Below the pieces are notes generated by a model. It worked only from the letters and a program-made list of their open reading frames with translations. It had not been told where the DNA came from and ran no database searches. A program made the position numbers and the translations under genes. DNA of 64,000 nt from an uncultured Lachnospiraceae bacterium (GTDB lineage: Bacteria; Bacillota; Clostridia; Lachnospirales; Lachnospiraceae), in assembly GCA_947630025.1 (NCBI GenBank), contig CANRFZ010000003.1, positions 117,769-181,768 on the forward strand, in the 5' to 3' direction. Positions 53,613-62,546 of this stretch are shown in pieces (the first letter of the stretch is position 1; each line of letters opens with the position of its first letter).

Positions 53613-54542
53613 TTAGAAATCCTCTTTCACGAGATAGATGGGCCTTTTCTTCACTTCCATATAAGTCTTGGACAGATATTGCCCCACGATCCCCAGACAG
53701 AATAGCTGCACGCCGCTGACCAGCATAATGATACACACCAGCGACGGCCATCCGCTGGTGGGATCGCCGAAAATCAATGTCTTGACAATAATCACCGCAA
53801 TCATGACAAAGGCCAGCACACAGAACAACGCGCCCATCAGCGCGGCCAGTGTCAGCGGCATCGTTGAAAACGCCGTGATTCCCTCCAGCGAATAGGCAAA
53901 AAGTTTCCAGAACGACCATTTGGTCTCGCCTTTTTTGCGCTCTATATTCTCGAACTCCAGCCACTTGGTCTGGAAGCCCACCCAGCCGAAGATTCCCTTG
54001 GTAAATCGGTTGTACTCCGTCATCGCGAGAACCGCGTCCACCACCTTGCGCGTCATCAGGCGGTAATCTCTCGCGCCGTCCACGATCTCGGTGCGCGAAA
54101 TCTTATTCATCAGGCGGTAAAACATCCGTGCAAAAAAGGAGCGCACAGGGGGCTCTCCTTTACGGCTGACGCGGCGCGTGGCCACCGAATCATACCCCTC
54201 CTCGATATAGCTGTACATCTGGGGCAGAAGCGACGGAGGATCTTGCAGATCCGCGTCCATCACCACCGCAAAGTCGCCCGCCGCCTTCTGCAGTCCTGCA
54301 TAGATAGCCGCCTCTTTGCCGAAATTTCTGGAAAAGGACACCAGATGCACCCTTCCGTCTTCTTCATGCAGCCTGCGCACCTCGTCCACCGTTCCATCCC
54401 GGGAGCCGTCGTCTATATAGAGCAGTTCCACATCCAGCTCTTTTTCCGTAAAAAAAGCCTGATTCCGAAAAAACTCCTCGTAAAAATCTCTGATATTTTC
54501 TTCTTCATTATAGCAAGGTATGATAACGCTGAGCAACTTCAT
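53613..54542 (-). CDS. Membrane-anchored family 2 glycosyltransferase (GtrB/DPM1-like)
   Basis: A 309-residue enzyme. The GT-A domain has MKLLSVIIPCYNEEENI, YIDDGSRDGTVDE, SFSRNFGKEAAIYAGL and VMDADLQDPPSLLPQM. Two C-terminal helices (TLAALMGALFCVLAFVMIAVII and VCIIMLVSGVQLFCLGIVG) anchor it. Such enzymes charge polyprenyl phosphate with a sugar, or act as extracytoplasmic decoration systems together with a GT-C partner. No GT-C gene is seen here. It is the first gene of the exopolysaccharide operon. I prefer the ATG at 54542 because it begins the first beta strand; the ribosome-binding site (GAAAGG) is rather far. Confidence 0.87.
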   Translation of the reverse strand: MKLLSVIIPCYNEEENIRDFYEEFFRNQAFFTEKELDVELLYIDDGSRDGTVDEVRRLHEEDGRVHLVSFSRNFGKEAAIYAGLQKAAGDFAVVMDADLQDPPSLLPQMYSYIEEGYDSVATRRVSRKGEPPVRSFFARMFYRLMNKISRTEIVDGARDYRLMTRKVVDAVLAMTEYNRFTKGIFGWVGFQTKWLEFENIERKKGETKWSFWKLFAYSLEGITAFSTMPLTLAALMGALFCVLAFVMIAVIIVKTLIFGDPTSGWPSLVCIIMLVSGVQLFCLGIVGQYLSKTYMEVKKRPIYLVKEDF

Positions 54543-54616
54543 ATACACTGCCGGGCCTTTCGTGAAGTTTTGATACTCTGAATAAGCCGTGCTATCCTCA
54601 TGAGCATTCCGTGTAT

Positions 54617-54625
54617 ATTGTAACA
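54617..54625 (-). promoter_or_regulatory. Extended -10 promoter of the exopolysaccharide operon
   Basis: Minus-strand TG-T-TACAAT (-10 at 54617-54622), about 75 bases before the first glycosyltransferase ATG. No good -35 is seen, and its place falls in the upstream terminator, so an activator may be needed. Confidence 0.45.
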
Positions 54626-54634
54626 TATCAGCGC

Positions 54635-54661
54635 AAAAAAAGGAAGATACGTATATCTTCC
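54635..54661 (-). terminator. Terminator of the Spo0A-domain gene
   Basis: On the minus strand GGAAGATA, CGTA-type loop, TATCTTCC and then seven T. It lies 13 bases past the stop at 54674. Confidence 0.9.
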
Positions 54662-54673
54662 CTTTTCCGCCGG

Positions 54674-55054
54674 CTATAACAATCCGTATTCCAATCGTAT
54701 ATAGTCCGCTACCGATGCAATATACTCACTATTCGTGGGCCTCGTATACTCGCCCGAATTGCAGTAGCCAAACAACTGCTCGAACAGTTCGCCGTTGCCC
54801 CGTTCCCATGAAACCTCGATGGCGTTTCGGATCGCCCGTTCGATTTTCTGGTCCGTCGTCTTGTACATTCTGGCCAGATCCGGATATAGCAGCTTCGTCA
54901 CGCTGCCTACCAGCTCCATGTCTTTCGTGCACATCTCTACCGCGCTTCTCAGGTATTGATAGCCCCGCAAATGCGCCGGTATGCCCAGTTCCAGCATGAA
55001 CTCGGAAATGACCTGTTCCAGTTCCCGGTCGGACATCACTTTTTCCTGCAACAT
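54674..55054 (-). CDS. Stand-alone Spo0A C-terminal DNA-binding domain
   Basis: A 126-residue protein with only the Spo0A effector (sigma-A activation/DNA-binding) domain. Recognisable family segments are LELGIPAHLRGYQYLRSAVEM near residue 22, LVGSVTKLLYPDLARMY, the recognition-helix region QKIERAIRNAIEVSWERGN, and TRPTNSEYIASVADYIRLE at the end. The receiver domain of full Spo0A (about 130 residues) is absent, with no trace upstream, so it cannot be activated by phosphorelay in the usual way. It lies immediately upstream of the exopolysaccharide operon and has its own terminator and a TATAAT at 55084-55089. A regulatory role on that operon is inferred. Confidence 0.9.
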   Translation of the reverse strand: MLQEKVMSDRELEQVISEFMLELGIPAHLRGYQYLRSAVEMCTKDMELVGSVTKLLYPDLARMYKTTDQKIERAIRNAIEVSWERGNGELFEQLFGYCNSGEYTRPTNSEYIASVADYIRLEYGLL

Positions 55055-55186
55055 TCCCCTTTTACTCTCCTTTGCGCATTTATATTATAGATGTAGTTCT
55101 ATTGCATATACGATCATACCATATCTTGTATGTCGTGTAAATTGTAAGTTATCGCCCGCCGTCCGCATAAGCCGACGCACCGGCGC

Positions 55187-56140
55187 CTACATCCTTGCGC
55201 AGTCTGCATTCTGCCGGAACCACTCATAAGCGAGCCGAACGCCTTCTTCCAGCTCTACCTTGTGATGCCAGCCAAGTGCATGGAGTTTTGAGACATCCGT
55301 CAGTTTTCTCGGCGTTCCGTCGGGCATATCTTTGTTCCATACGATTTCGCCCTGATAACCCACCGCTCTCTGCACGGTCTCGGCCAGCTCGCGGATCGTC
55401 ACCTCTCTGCCGGTTCCGATATTCACGTGCTGCTCTCCACTGTAATTTTCCAGCAGGAACACACAAGCGTCCGCCATATCGTCCACATAGAGAAACTCGC
55501 GCAGCGGCGTGCCGGTTCCCCACAGTTCCACCGTGGGAGCGCCGTTTACTTTTGCCTCATGGAATTTACGGATCATGGCCGGCATGACATGAGATCCCTG
55601 CAGATCGTAATTGTCATGCGGGCCGTATAGATTGGTCGGCATACAACTGATGAAATCATCGCCGTACTGCCGTTTATAGAATTTACACATTTCAAGGCCG
55701 GAAATCTTCGCGATCGCATACGCCTCGTTCGTCTCCTCCAGCGGCCCCGTTAAGAGTGCATCTTCCGGGATGGGCTGAGGCGCCATCCTCGGATAGATGC
55801 AGGTACTTCCCAAAAATAACAGTTTTTTGACATGATAATCGTGGCAGCACTTGATCACATTACACTGGATCTGCATATTCTCATAGGCAAATTCCGCAGG
55901 CGATGTGTTATTGGCATTGATACCGCCGACCTTGGCCGCGGCGAGCACCACCGCGTCCGGCCTCTCCTGCGCAAAAAAATCCGTCACCGCCTGCTGATTC
56001 GTCAGATCCAGTTCCCTGTGCGTCCTGCCGATGATATTTTGATAGCCTTTCGCTTCCAGGTTTCTCACAATGGCGCTGCCCACCAGACCTCTGTGGCCCG
56101 CCACATATATTTTATCGGTTTTGCTCAATCCGCTTCCCAT
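55187..56140 (-). CDS. fcl: GDP-L-fucose synthase
   Basis: A 317-residue short-chain dehydrogenase that epimerises and reduces GDP-4-keto-6-deoxy-mannose to GDP-L-fucose. The NADP-binding motif is [14 protein letters not shown], the catalytic Ser-x-YxxxK is in [15 protein letters not shown], and the [17 protein letters not shown] segment is typical of Fcl. It is paired functionally with gmd at 60035-61111, although four other open frames lie between. The ATG at 56140 has AAGGGG upstream. GDP-fucose would feed the neighbouring glycosyltransferases. Confidence 0.94.
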   Translation of the reverse strand: MGSGLSKTDKIYVAGHRGLVGSAIVRNLEAKGYQNIIGRTHRELDLTNQQAVTDFFAQERPDAVVLAAAKVGGINANNTSPAEFAYENMQIQCNVIKCCHDYHVKKLLFLGSTCIYPRMAPQPIPEDALLTGPLEETNEAYAIAKISGLEMCKFYKRQYGDDFISCMPTNLYGPHDNYDLQGSHVMPAMIRKFHEAKVNGAPTVELWGTGTPLREFLYVDDMADACVFLLENYSGEQHVNIGTGREVTIRELAETVQRAVGYQGEIVWNKDMPDGTPRKLTDVSKLHALGWHHKVELEEGVRLAYEWFRQNADCARM

Positions 56141-56199
56141 GTGTTCTGCCCCTTCCGCGTCATGCTCTCTCCACATCGGCCTGCCGCCGCGCATCCGCC

Positions 56200-57591
56200 T
56201 TAATATGCGTTATACAAATCGCTGATCTGCTGGCCGCTGAGCGCCTGATCCCAGATCTTGACGTCGTCGAAAGAAGCCGCAAACAGATCATCCCAGCAGT
56301 TGATACCCAGATAGACGTCCGTACTGTCGGAATTCATCACGTCAAGCGCTACGGGGCCCTCGCAGACATATTGCCCGTCTACATACAGAGTGCCCAGCAC
56401 GGAATTGGTCTGGCTGCCGCCGTTGCGGGAGCCGTCCACGGCCAGCGCGATATGGTACCATCTGTTGGTCTCCATCGAGGCGTCCGGTCTTATTTCGTAC
56501 CACTCTCCGGCAATAATGCGCTCGGAGCTGACGATCGGCGCCACGCTGCCGTCCTTCTGGCCGATCCACAACCTGTAACGGTTGCCCTGATCCAGCAGAT
56601 TGTAGCCGATATGAATAAACGGCGACCAGTCGTACAGATCCTCCGCCTTCATCCAGAAAGCGACCGTGTAGGAATTGCCTACTTTGTTTACATCTTCTAA
56701 TTCGATACCGTAAGTTCCGTCCAGATATACGGCCTTGCCGTCTTTGCCCGATACGTAAGTGGGCTCTTTATCGGACGTGGCCTCCGGGATGGTTTCCGCC
56801 CCGTTCCTGACGACTACCACGGCGTTGCCGAGATCGTCATCGAAATGATAGGAATACAGGGATTTCGGAATGCTGGTCAGAACCGTGTCGCCCACCACTT
56901 CATTAGTCTCCGACACTACGCCGGTATCTTCCGTTTCGGCGTCTGCATCCGTCTCCGCACTGTCCGCGTCATCCGCGCTGCTTTCGTCGGCTGCGCCGTC
57001 TGCATCCTCCGCGTCGGGGTTATCGGCGTCCTCGCCCTCGTCGGTATCGTCGGTTTCCTCGTCTTCGCCGTCCTTTTCTTCCTCCACTTTCTTAGAGGAG
57101 CCGCCGAAGCTGCCGTCGCCCTTGATTACTACAAAATAATATACGCCCATGCCGACCGCCACCAATACCAGCACCGCCAGTATGATGCACAGGGCCACCG
57201 TCAGGCCGCCGCCCTTTTTCTTGCCGGACTTCTTCTTGTCGGACTTTTTCTTGTCCGCCTTGCCGGAAGGCGCATTGGCCGCCGGATTGTAAGCGGGCTG
57301 CGCCGGCTGCTGGAACTGCGGCTGCGGCGCGGACTGTACCGGCTGCCGGAACTGCGGCTGCGGTGCAGGCTGCACAGGCTTCTGAACCGGAGCCTGCGGT
57401 GCAGGCTGCACAGGCTGTTGTGCCGGAGCCTGCGGTGCGGGTTGCACCGGCTGCTGCGCCGAAGCCTGCGGTGCGGCCTGTGTCGGCGCTTTCATCTGCG
57501 GAGCGCTGCCCGCGGACTGCAGCGGGCTGCCGCAGCCGTTACAGAACTTTGCTCCGTCTTTCACTTGTTTTCCACATTTCGGACAAAACAT
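56200..57591 (-). CDS. Zinc-ribbon membrane protein with LamG-like C-terminal domain
   Basis: A 463-residue protein. A zinc ribbon (CPKCG, CNGCG; residues 3-20) is followed by a P/Q/A-rich linker with repeated [16 protein letters not shown] units. A lysine-rich stretch then leads into one membrane helix ([26 protein letters not shown]), then a very acidic D/E/A-rich stalk. A laminin-G/concanavalin-like domain forms the last 220 residues ([21 protein letters not shown], then [15 protein letters not shown] and [10 protein letters not shown]). This arrangement suggests an outward-facing carbohydrate-binding module on a cytoplasmic zinc-ribbon anchor. The ATG at 57591 follows GGAGG. It lies among sugar-nucleotide genes. 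Confidence 0.82.
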   Translation of the reverse strand: MFCPKCGKQVKDGAKFCNGCGSPLQSAGSAPQMKAPTQAAPQASAQQPVQPAPQAPAQQPVQPAPQAPVQKPVQPAPQPQFRQPVQSAPQPQFQQPAQPAYNPAANAPSGKADKKKSDKKKSGKKKGGGLTVALCIILAVLVLVAVGMGVYYFVVIKGDGSFGGSSKKVEEEKDGEDEETDDTDEGEDADNPDAEDADGAADESSADDADSAETDADAETEDTGVVSETNEVVGDTVLTSIPKSLYSYHFDDDLGNAVVVVRNGAETIPEATSDKEPTYVSGKDGKAVYLDGTYGIELEDVNKVGNSYTVAFWMKAEDLYDWSPFIHIGYNLLDQGNRYRLWIGQKDGSVAPIVSSERIIAGEWYEIRPDASMETNRWYHIALAVDGSRNGGSQTNSVLGTLYVDGQYVCEGPVALDVMNSDSTDVYLGINCWDDLFAASFDDVKIWDQALSGQQISDLYNAY

Positions 57592-57705
57592 TGTTTTTCT
57601 TCCTCCCAAATCTATCGTCATACTGTAGTTTCCGCGCGCCGCGCCGGTATCTCTAAGAACGGCGCAATAGAACTGATGGCGGAAACCGTAACCGCACGCT
57701 GCGGC

Positions 57706-59457
57706 TTAGTAGAACATATCGTCAAAATCATACATGAAATCGTCAACCAAGTCTACCACATCTTCAAACCAAGGATCATCGATCAGATCTTCAAAATCCT
57801 CCTCGTCGGCTGCCCCGATATCAAACTCCTCGCCGCTGTATTTTTCAATCTTGGCGCCCTGCTTGACATAGACGGAAAACGAAGCGTCCAATCCCGCAAA
57901 ATCCTCCACCTCAAACGAAAACTCGGATTTGGAGTGCTCCAGAACGCCCTCCACGGAATACTTGTCGTCCCATGGATCTCTGTAGGAAACGGAAAGTTCT
58001 CCGGATTTCGTGTCATACTCTGCCGTCACCTTGTAACTGCCGTCGAGATAGGCTTCGGTGTATTTGATCTCGGTCGTCTCCACCTTGCCGTCTTTTTCCG
58101 TCGTGATGGTCAGTTCGTTGTCATAATCATCGTACATCACGATATTCTGCAGGGGATAGTCTTCGCCCCGGAATTCGATCGTCATTTCCTCGTCGTCCAT
58201 CTCAACGATGACTGCGGCGAGCTTATTCTTATACAGATAGAACGTAAGCGAGAGATCCAGATCGGCATCCTCGATGTCATCCAGCAGATCGTCCAGCATA
58301 TCCTCCATCGCATCGGCAGCATCCCCGCTGAGTTTCTGCTTGGCGCTCTTTTTCAGCTCTTTGAGGACATTCTCGACATTTTTCTCCGTGATGCGCGTCT
58401 TGTAACCTTTGCATTCCCTGTCTTTTCCTTTGACCTCAAACTCCTTGGTTTTCGCTTCTTTAAATTCCAGATTTTTATATTCCTTGGCGCTGATCTTTTT
58501 CAGGTCGTCCATCAGATCGCGCACGGCCGATTTATTGGAGTCAAACTGCTTCAATACCTCATTGAGCTCTTTGAGGTCGCTCTTGTCAACGAGCTCCGTG
58601 ATATATCCGTCGTTCTTTCCGTCGGGATCATAGACGAACGCATAGTCCAGACCTGAAATGGAGGCTTTGAGCTTGCCGGAATGGATTCCCATCAGGATAT
58701 CCAGCTTTTCATCGGCATCTACCGACAGATACTGCTGCAGATCGTCTTTCCCCGCGCGGAACTCATAAGTCAGGCCGATATCGTCGCCCGCGACCTCCGC
58801 GCCCACCGTCAGTTCATCGCTGCCGGCAATCTCATATAAACCGCTCAGATCGCTTACCAGCGTCGGCGTCTTTTTCATCGTCGCCGCAGCCGCCCGCATC
58901 ACCTTGCCATTTGTGCCCGAGAAAAGTCCCAGCCCCACCGCCAGCGCGACGCATACCACTACGACGACTGCCGCCGCCACGCCGATGATAACGCCCTTGG
59001 GCGCTTTGCCCGCCTTAGGGGATTTCGGGGCTTTCGGGGCTTTCGCCTTGGACGGAGCCGCCTGTGCGCCGCCGGCCTGTGCGAAATTGCCAAAAGGCAT
59101 CCCGCATTCATGGCAGAACATATCCACCATATTGTTCGCCGCGCCGCAGTTCGGACAGAATCTCTGGTTCGCGCCCTGTCCGCCGCCCGCCGTCTGCTGC
59201 TGGCCGTATGCCTGCTCGTTGGCCGGAGCCTGCGGCTGGTTGTACGCCTGCTCATTGACCGGAGCCTGCGGCTGACTCTGCACCGGCTCGTTCGCCGCCG
59301 CGTTGTCCGGCGCCGCCGCTTCCGCTGCCATATCCGCCAGATTCACAGTCTTGGCGCTGTCTTCCGCTACCGTATCCTCTGCTTCTACTTTTGCGCCGCA
59401 GTTCGGGCAGAATTCCGCGCCGTCCTGCAGTTCGGTACCGCAATTGTCACAAAACAT
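57706..59457 (-). CDS. Zinc-ribbon membrane protein of unknown function
   Basis: A 583-residue protein with two zinc ribbons (CDNCG with CPNCG at residues 3-21, and CPNCGAA with CHECG near residue 105). A Q/P/N/A-rich linker contains repeated NEQAYNQPQAPA-like units. A helix follows (GVIIGVAAAVVVVVCVALAVGLGLF), then a roughly 390-residue extracytoplasmic part rich in D, E, K, L and Y, with no motif known to me. The outer region has two alpha/beta segments, including YLSVDADEKLDILMG and a long beta-rich tail. It has the same build as the proteins at 2624-4561 and 56200-57591, with a different outer domain. RBS GGAGGAG. Confidence 0.8.
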   Translation of the reverse strand: MFCDNCGTELQDGAEFCPNCGAKVEAEDTVAEDSAKTVNLADMAAEAAAPDNAAANEPVQSQPQAPVNEQAYNQPQAPANEQAYGQQQTAGGGQGANQRFCPNCGAANNMVDMFCHECGMPFGNFAQAGGAQAAPSKAKAPKAPKSPKAGKAPKGVIIGVAAAVVVVVCVALAVGLGLFSGTNGKVMRAAAATMKKTPTLVSDLSGLYEIAGSDELTVGAEVAGDDIGLTYEFRAGKDDLQQYLSVDADEKLDILMGIHSGKLKASISGLDYAFVYDPDGKNDGYITELVDKSDLKELNEVLKQFDSNKSAVRDLMDDLKKISAKEYKNLEFKEAKTKEFEVKGKDRECKGYKTRITEKNVENVLKELKKSAKQKLSGDAADAMEDMLDDLLDDIEDADLDLSLTFYLYKNKLAAVIVEMDDEEMTIEFRGEDYPLQNIVMYDDYDNELTITTEKDGKVETTEIKYTEAYLDGSYKVTAEYDTKSGELSVSYRDPWDDKYSVEGVLEHSKSEFSFEVEDFAGLDASFSVYVKQGAKIEKYSGEEFDIGAADEEDFEDLIDDPWFEDVVDLVDDFMYDFDDMFY

Positions 59458-59459
59458 CT

Positions 59460-59546
59460 TTACTCCTCCTCATAAAAGTATTTTATTGTCTGCATAAAAT
59501 GCAGATAGTTCCTTTGTAATAGATACTGCGCTTTCTCTTTCGTCAT
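59460..59546 (-). CDS. Possible 28-codon small ORF between zinc-ribbon genes
   Basis: ATG at 59546 to TAA at 59460 encodes MTKEKAQYLLQRNYLHFMQ followed by TIKYFYEEE. It begins five bases after one zinc-ribbon stop, and its stop overlaps the GGAGGAG of the next gene, as expected for a coupled leader peptide. There is no convincing ribosome-binding site, so this is tentative. Confidence 0.3.
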   Translation of the reverse strand: MTKEKAQYLLQRNYLHFMQTIKYFYEEE

Positions 59547-59551
59547 GCCTG

Positions 59552-59992
59552 TCACTCTATTTTGGCTCCGCAGTATACGCAGAAACGGCTTCCCGCAGCC
59601 AGCTCCGCGCTGCACTTGGGGCACCTGATCACTGTGGGTTCCTTGACCGGCGTACCGCAGGACGGGCAGAATGCGCTGCCCTTGGAAATCTCCGTTCCGC
59701 ATTTTTCGCATATGACGATTCCCTTGAGCTGATTCAGGCTCTCCGTCACCTTGGCCAGAATCCCGTCAACAAGGCTGATCTCGTGCACAAGCTCGTCGAA
59801 ATTGGCTTCTGTTCCGCTCTGCTTTGCCTGATAATAACTCTCGCCGAGCTGCCGGATCAGTTCATCCCTTCTCGCTCTGTTCTTGTTGATCTCGCCCGTC
59901 AGCTTGGTCTGTTCGGAAATCTCCCTCGCCTTCTGCGATATGGTATTTCCCGCCTCGTTCACGCCGCTGCTCAGTTTGTCAATAAACGACAT
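59552..59992 (-). CDS. Small protein with coiled coil and two zinc ribbons
   Basis: A 146-residue soluble protein. Residues 1-90 form a long helical coiled-coil region (SSGVNEAGNTISQKAREISEQ, then LGESYYQAKQSG). Two zinc ribbons follow: CEKCG with CPSCG and CPKCS with CVYCG. It has no membrane helix, unlike its zinc-ribbon neighbours, and might act as their cytoplasmic partner (inference). RBS AGGAGG before the ATG at 59992. Confidence 0.85.
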   Translation of the reverse strand: MSFIDKLSSGVNEAGNTISQKAREISEQTKLTGEINKNRARRDELIRQLGESYYQAKQSGTEANFDELVHEISLVDGILAKVTESLNQLKGIVICEKCGTEISKGSAFCPSCGTPVKEPTVIRCPKCSAELAAGSRFCVYCGAKIE

Positions 59993-60034
59993 CTTTTCTC
60001 CTCCTGTAAATGAAATTCCTGTAGATCCTGTAGA

Positions 60035-61111
60035 TTACTTGATGGCAGAACCCGCCTTTTTATATTCTTCGCAGTTCATTCCCGCGATCTCCTGCAGGTC
60101 GGCATTCATCATCATCGAAACCAGTCCTTTAAAGTCCGTGCCCCGCTTCCAGCCGAGCTCGCGCTCCGCCTTCTCGCAGTTGCCCCACAGAAACTCCACT
60201 TCCGCGGGCCGGTAAAATTCCGGGTTGACGTCCACCAGCAGCCTGCCGCTCTTGGCGTCATAGCCCTTTTCGTTGATGCCGGTTCCCTCCCAGCGGACGG
60301 CTATCCCCAGTTCTCCGAACGCCGCTTCCACAAATTCCCGCACCGTATGTGTCTCGTTGGTGGCCAGCACATAATCGTCGGGCGCGTCCTGCTGCAGCAT
60401 CAGCCACATTCCTTTTACATAGTCTCCCGCAAATCCCCAGTCTCTCTTGGCGTTCATATTGCCCAGCGAGAGCTTGTCCTGCCTGCCGGCGGCCATATTT
60501 GCGATGGCCAGCGTGATCTTTCTGGTCACAAAATTCTCGCCGCGCCGGGGCGACTCGTGATTGAACAGAATGCCGTTGCAGGCAAACATATTGTAGGATT
60601 CCCGGTAATTGACCGTGATCCAGTAGGAATACAACTTGGCCGCGCCATACGGACTCTTGGGATAAAACGGCGTTTTCTCGCTCTGCGGAGCGGTCTCGGG
60701 AATGCCGCCGAACAGTTCCGAAGTGGAAGCCTGATAAAATCGGCAGTTCCCGCCGTTGACGCGGATCGCCTCCAGCAGCTTCAGCGTGCTGACGCCGGTG
60801 GCCTCCGCCGTATACTCCGGCACTTCAAAGGACACGCCCACATGGGACTGCGCCGCCAGATTATATACCTCCGTGGGGCGGATCTCCGCGATCAGCCGCA
60901 TCAGATTGCTGGAATCCGTCGTATCGCTGAAATGAAGGAAAAACTTAATTTTATAATATTCGGAATGAATCAAATGGTCAATGCGGGACGTATTGGAAAT
61001 ACTGTGCCTGCGGATCAAGCCGTGAACCTCGTATCCCTTTTCCAGCAGGAACTCCGCCAGATAAGAGCCGTCCTGCCCCGTAATTCCGGTAATCAGCGCT
61101 ATTTTCTGCAT
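60035..61111 (-). CDS. gmd: GDP-mannose 4,6-dehydratase
   Basis: A 358-residue extended SDR enzyme that converts GDP-D-mannose to GDP-4-keto-6-deoxy-D-mannose, the substrate of Fcl. Visible motifs are the NADP-binding [22 protein letters not shown] start (split over GxxGxxG), [16 protein letters not shown], the SSTSELFG-type [11 protein letters not shown], and the catalytic [14 protein letters not shown] (YxxxK). [16 protein letters not shown] and [14 protein letters not shown] follow. Length matches the family. It is first of a run toward fcl, separated from it by the zinc-ribbon genes. Confidence 0.95.
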   Translation of the reverse strand: MQKIALITGITGQDGSYLAEFLLEKGYEVHGLIRRHSISNTSRIDHLIHSEYYKIKFFLHFSDTTDSSNLMRLIAEIRPTEVYNLAAQSHVGVSFEVPEYTAEATGVSTLKLLEAIRVNGGNCRFYQASTSELFGGIPETAPQSEKTPFYPKSPYGAAKLYSYWITVNYRESYNMFACNGILFNHESPRRGENFVTRKITLAIANMAAGRQDKLSLGNMNAKRDWGFAGDYVKGMWLMLQQDAPDDYVLATNETHTVREFVEAAFGELGIAVRWEGTGINEKGYDAKSGRLLVDVNPEFYRPAEVEFLWGNCEKAERELGWKRGTDFKGLVSMMMNADLQEIAGMNCEEYKKAGSAIK

Positions 61112-61221
61112 ATCGTTTCTGATCCTTTCGTAAACACTGCAACGGCACAGTCATACGCGGCAGCATATCACTGTACTTGTCTATTTTCTCATAAAATCGC
61201 TTTTCTGTAAAGATATCCGCC

Positions 61222-61350
61222 GCATTTTCATTTCTGCTGCAGTTCCAGTTCTGTGCTCCACTGCATTTTCGTTTCCGCTATCTGCTGCAGTTCCAGTTCT
61301 GTTTTCCGTCGCGTTTTCATCTCCGCTATCCGCGGCAGTTCCATCCCCTC
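61222..61350. repeat. Degenerate tandem repeat, about three copies of 41-48 bp
   Basis: Units begin GC(A/G)TTTTC.T at 61222, 61263 and 61311, each followed by a CTGCAGTTCC or CGGCAGTTCC core. Unit length differs because of a seven-base CCGCTAT insertion in copies two and three. It lies in the 267-base gap between rfbD and gmd. Confidence 0.75.
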
Positions 61351-61378
61351 AGCGGAATGTCTGCGCAACAGCGTCGCC

Positions 61379-62224
61379 TCACCCGATTTCTTTCAGATAT
61401 ACCGCCAGCGCGTCGTGCCAGTCGGCAAACATATGATCCGTCGTCATTTTGAACATATAATTTTCCAGAATGGAATAAGCGGGCCGTTTCACCGCCGCGC
61501 CGTACTCCTCGGAGGTAATTCCCTCCACCGCCGTACTCTTTCCCGCCATCCTGAAGATCTCCTCCGCGAACTGCGCCCAGCTGCAGTCGCCCTCGCAGGT
61601 TCCGTGAAAAAGGCCGTAATTTTCGGTGGGCAGCAGATACGCGATGGCCTTTGCCAGCTCCGCCGCGCTGGTGGGGGAACCGACCTGATCCCGTACCACC
61701 CGCACCTTGTCATGGGATTCCGCCAGTCTGAGCATCGTTTTGACAAAATTTTTCCCATCGCCGTACAACCATGCCGTGCGTATGATAAAATGCCTCCCGC
61801 CAAATTCCCTGACAAAGTTCTCCCCGGCGAGCTTCGTGCGGCCATAGGCTCCCTGCGGCCCGGTGGGGTCCGTCTCCCTGTAAGGTCTGGTGCCGTTGCC
61901 GTCAAAAACATAGTCCGTGGAAATATGCACCAGCTTGGCGCCGGTCTCTGCAGCGGCGATACTCAGATTTCTGGCGCCCACCGCGTTGATCCGAAAGGCC
62001 AGATCCTCCTCGTTCTCGCACGCCTCCACCGCCGTATAAGCCGCGCAGTTGATAATCGCATAGGGCTGCACTTCTCTGGCAAACGCCATCACCTGATCCA
62101 CGTCGGTGATATCCAGCTCCCCCACGTCCGTATTGATCAGTTCATATTCCGTACTCCGCGCGTACTGCTGATTGACGGCGCGCCCCAGTTGTCCGTTGGC
62201 GCCCGTAACGATAAGTTTTTTCAT
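61379..62224 (-). CDS. rfbD: dTDP-4-dehydrorhamnose reductase
   Basis: A 281-residue SDR enzyme for the last step to dTDP-L-rhamnose. The N-terminal GANGQLGRAV binds NADPH, STDYVFDG carries the catalytic Thr-Asp region, and YGRTKLAGE is the YxxxK motif. RTAWLYG and VRDQVGSPTSA follow, as in the family. The other three dTDP-rhamnose genes (rfbA, B, C) are not in the window, so the pathway must be completed elsewhere, or the enzyme serves another dTDP-deoxysugar. RBS GAGGA at the ATG 62224. It is divergent from the DUF3048 gene. Confidence 0.93.
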   Translation of the reverse strand: MKKLIVTGANGQLGRAVNQQYARSTEYELINTDVGELDITDVDQVMAFAREVQPYAIINCAAYTAVEACENEEDLAFRINAVGARNLSIAAAETGAKLVHISTDYVFDGNGTRPYRETDPTGPQGAYGRTKLAGENFVREFGGRHFIIRTAWLYGDGKNFVKTMLRLAESHDKVRVVRDQVGSPTSAAELAKAIAYLLPTENYGLFHGTCEGDCSWAQFAEEIFRMAGKSTAVEGITSEEYGAAVKRPAYSILENYMFKMTTDHMFADWHDALAVYLKEIG

Positions 62225-62459
62225 AGTTTCCTCATTTCCACTGTCAAATGATTTCGTATGCAGGATACTCCCTTATCATACAACCAATAACACAATTATG
62301 CAAATATTATCATATAAAACCCGTTTACATACAACGTCTCTCCCCAACGCAAGGCACAACCACACAGACGCCCAAAAGGTCACTATACATATTCCCAAAC
62401 TTTTTCATAAAATATTAAGATTTTCCATCCTTTTTTCCAATGACGGATCTGCATTCCTA

Positions 62460-62468
62460 TGCTATACT
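62460..62468 (+). promoter_or_regulatory. Extended -10 promoter of second DUF3048 gene
   Basis: TG-C-TATACT (-10 at 62463-62468), about 78 bases before the ATG. The 322-base gap between rfbD and this gene is A/T-rich and otherwise shows no feature that I can name. Confidence 0.5.
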
Positions 62469-62546
62469 AATGGTAATTTGATTCCAAAGTGTACCCGGAA
62501 ATATTCTTAATATAGTAAATGAAATAATGAGAGAGAGATGATTCGC

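Noticed and set aside
61379..62224. Complete dTDP-rhamnose operon
   Set aside because: Only rfbD is seen; rfbA, rfbB and rfbC are absent from the window.
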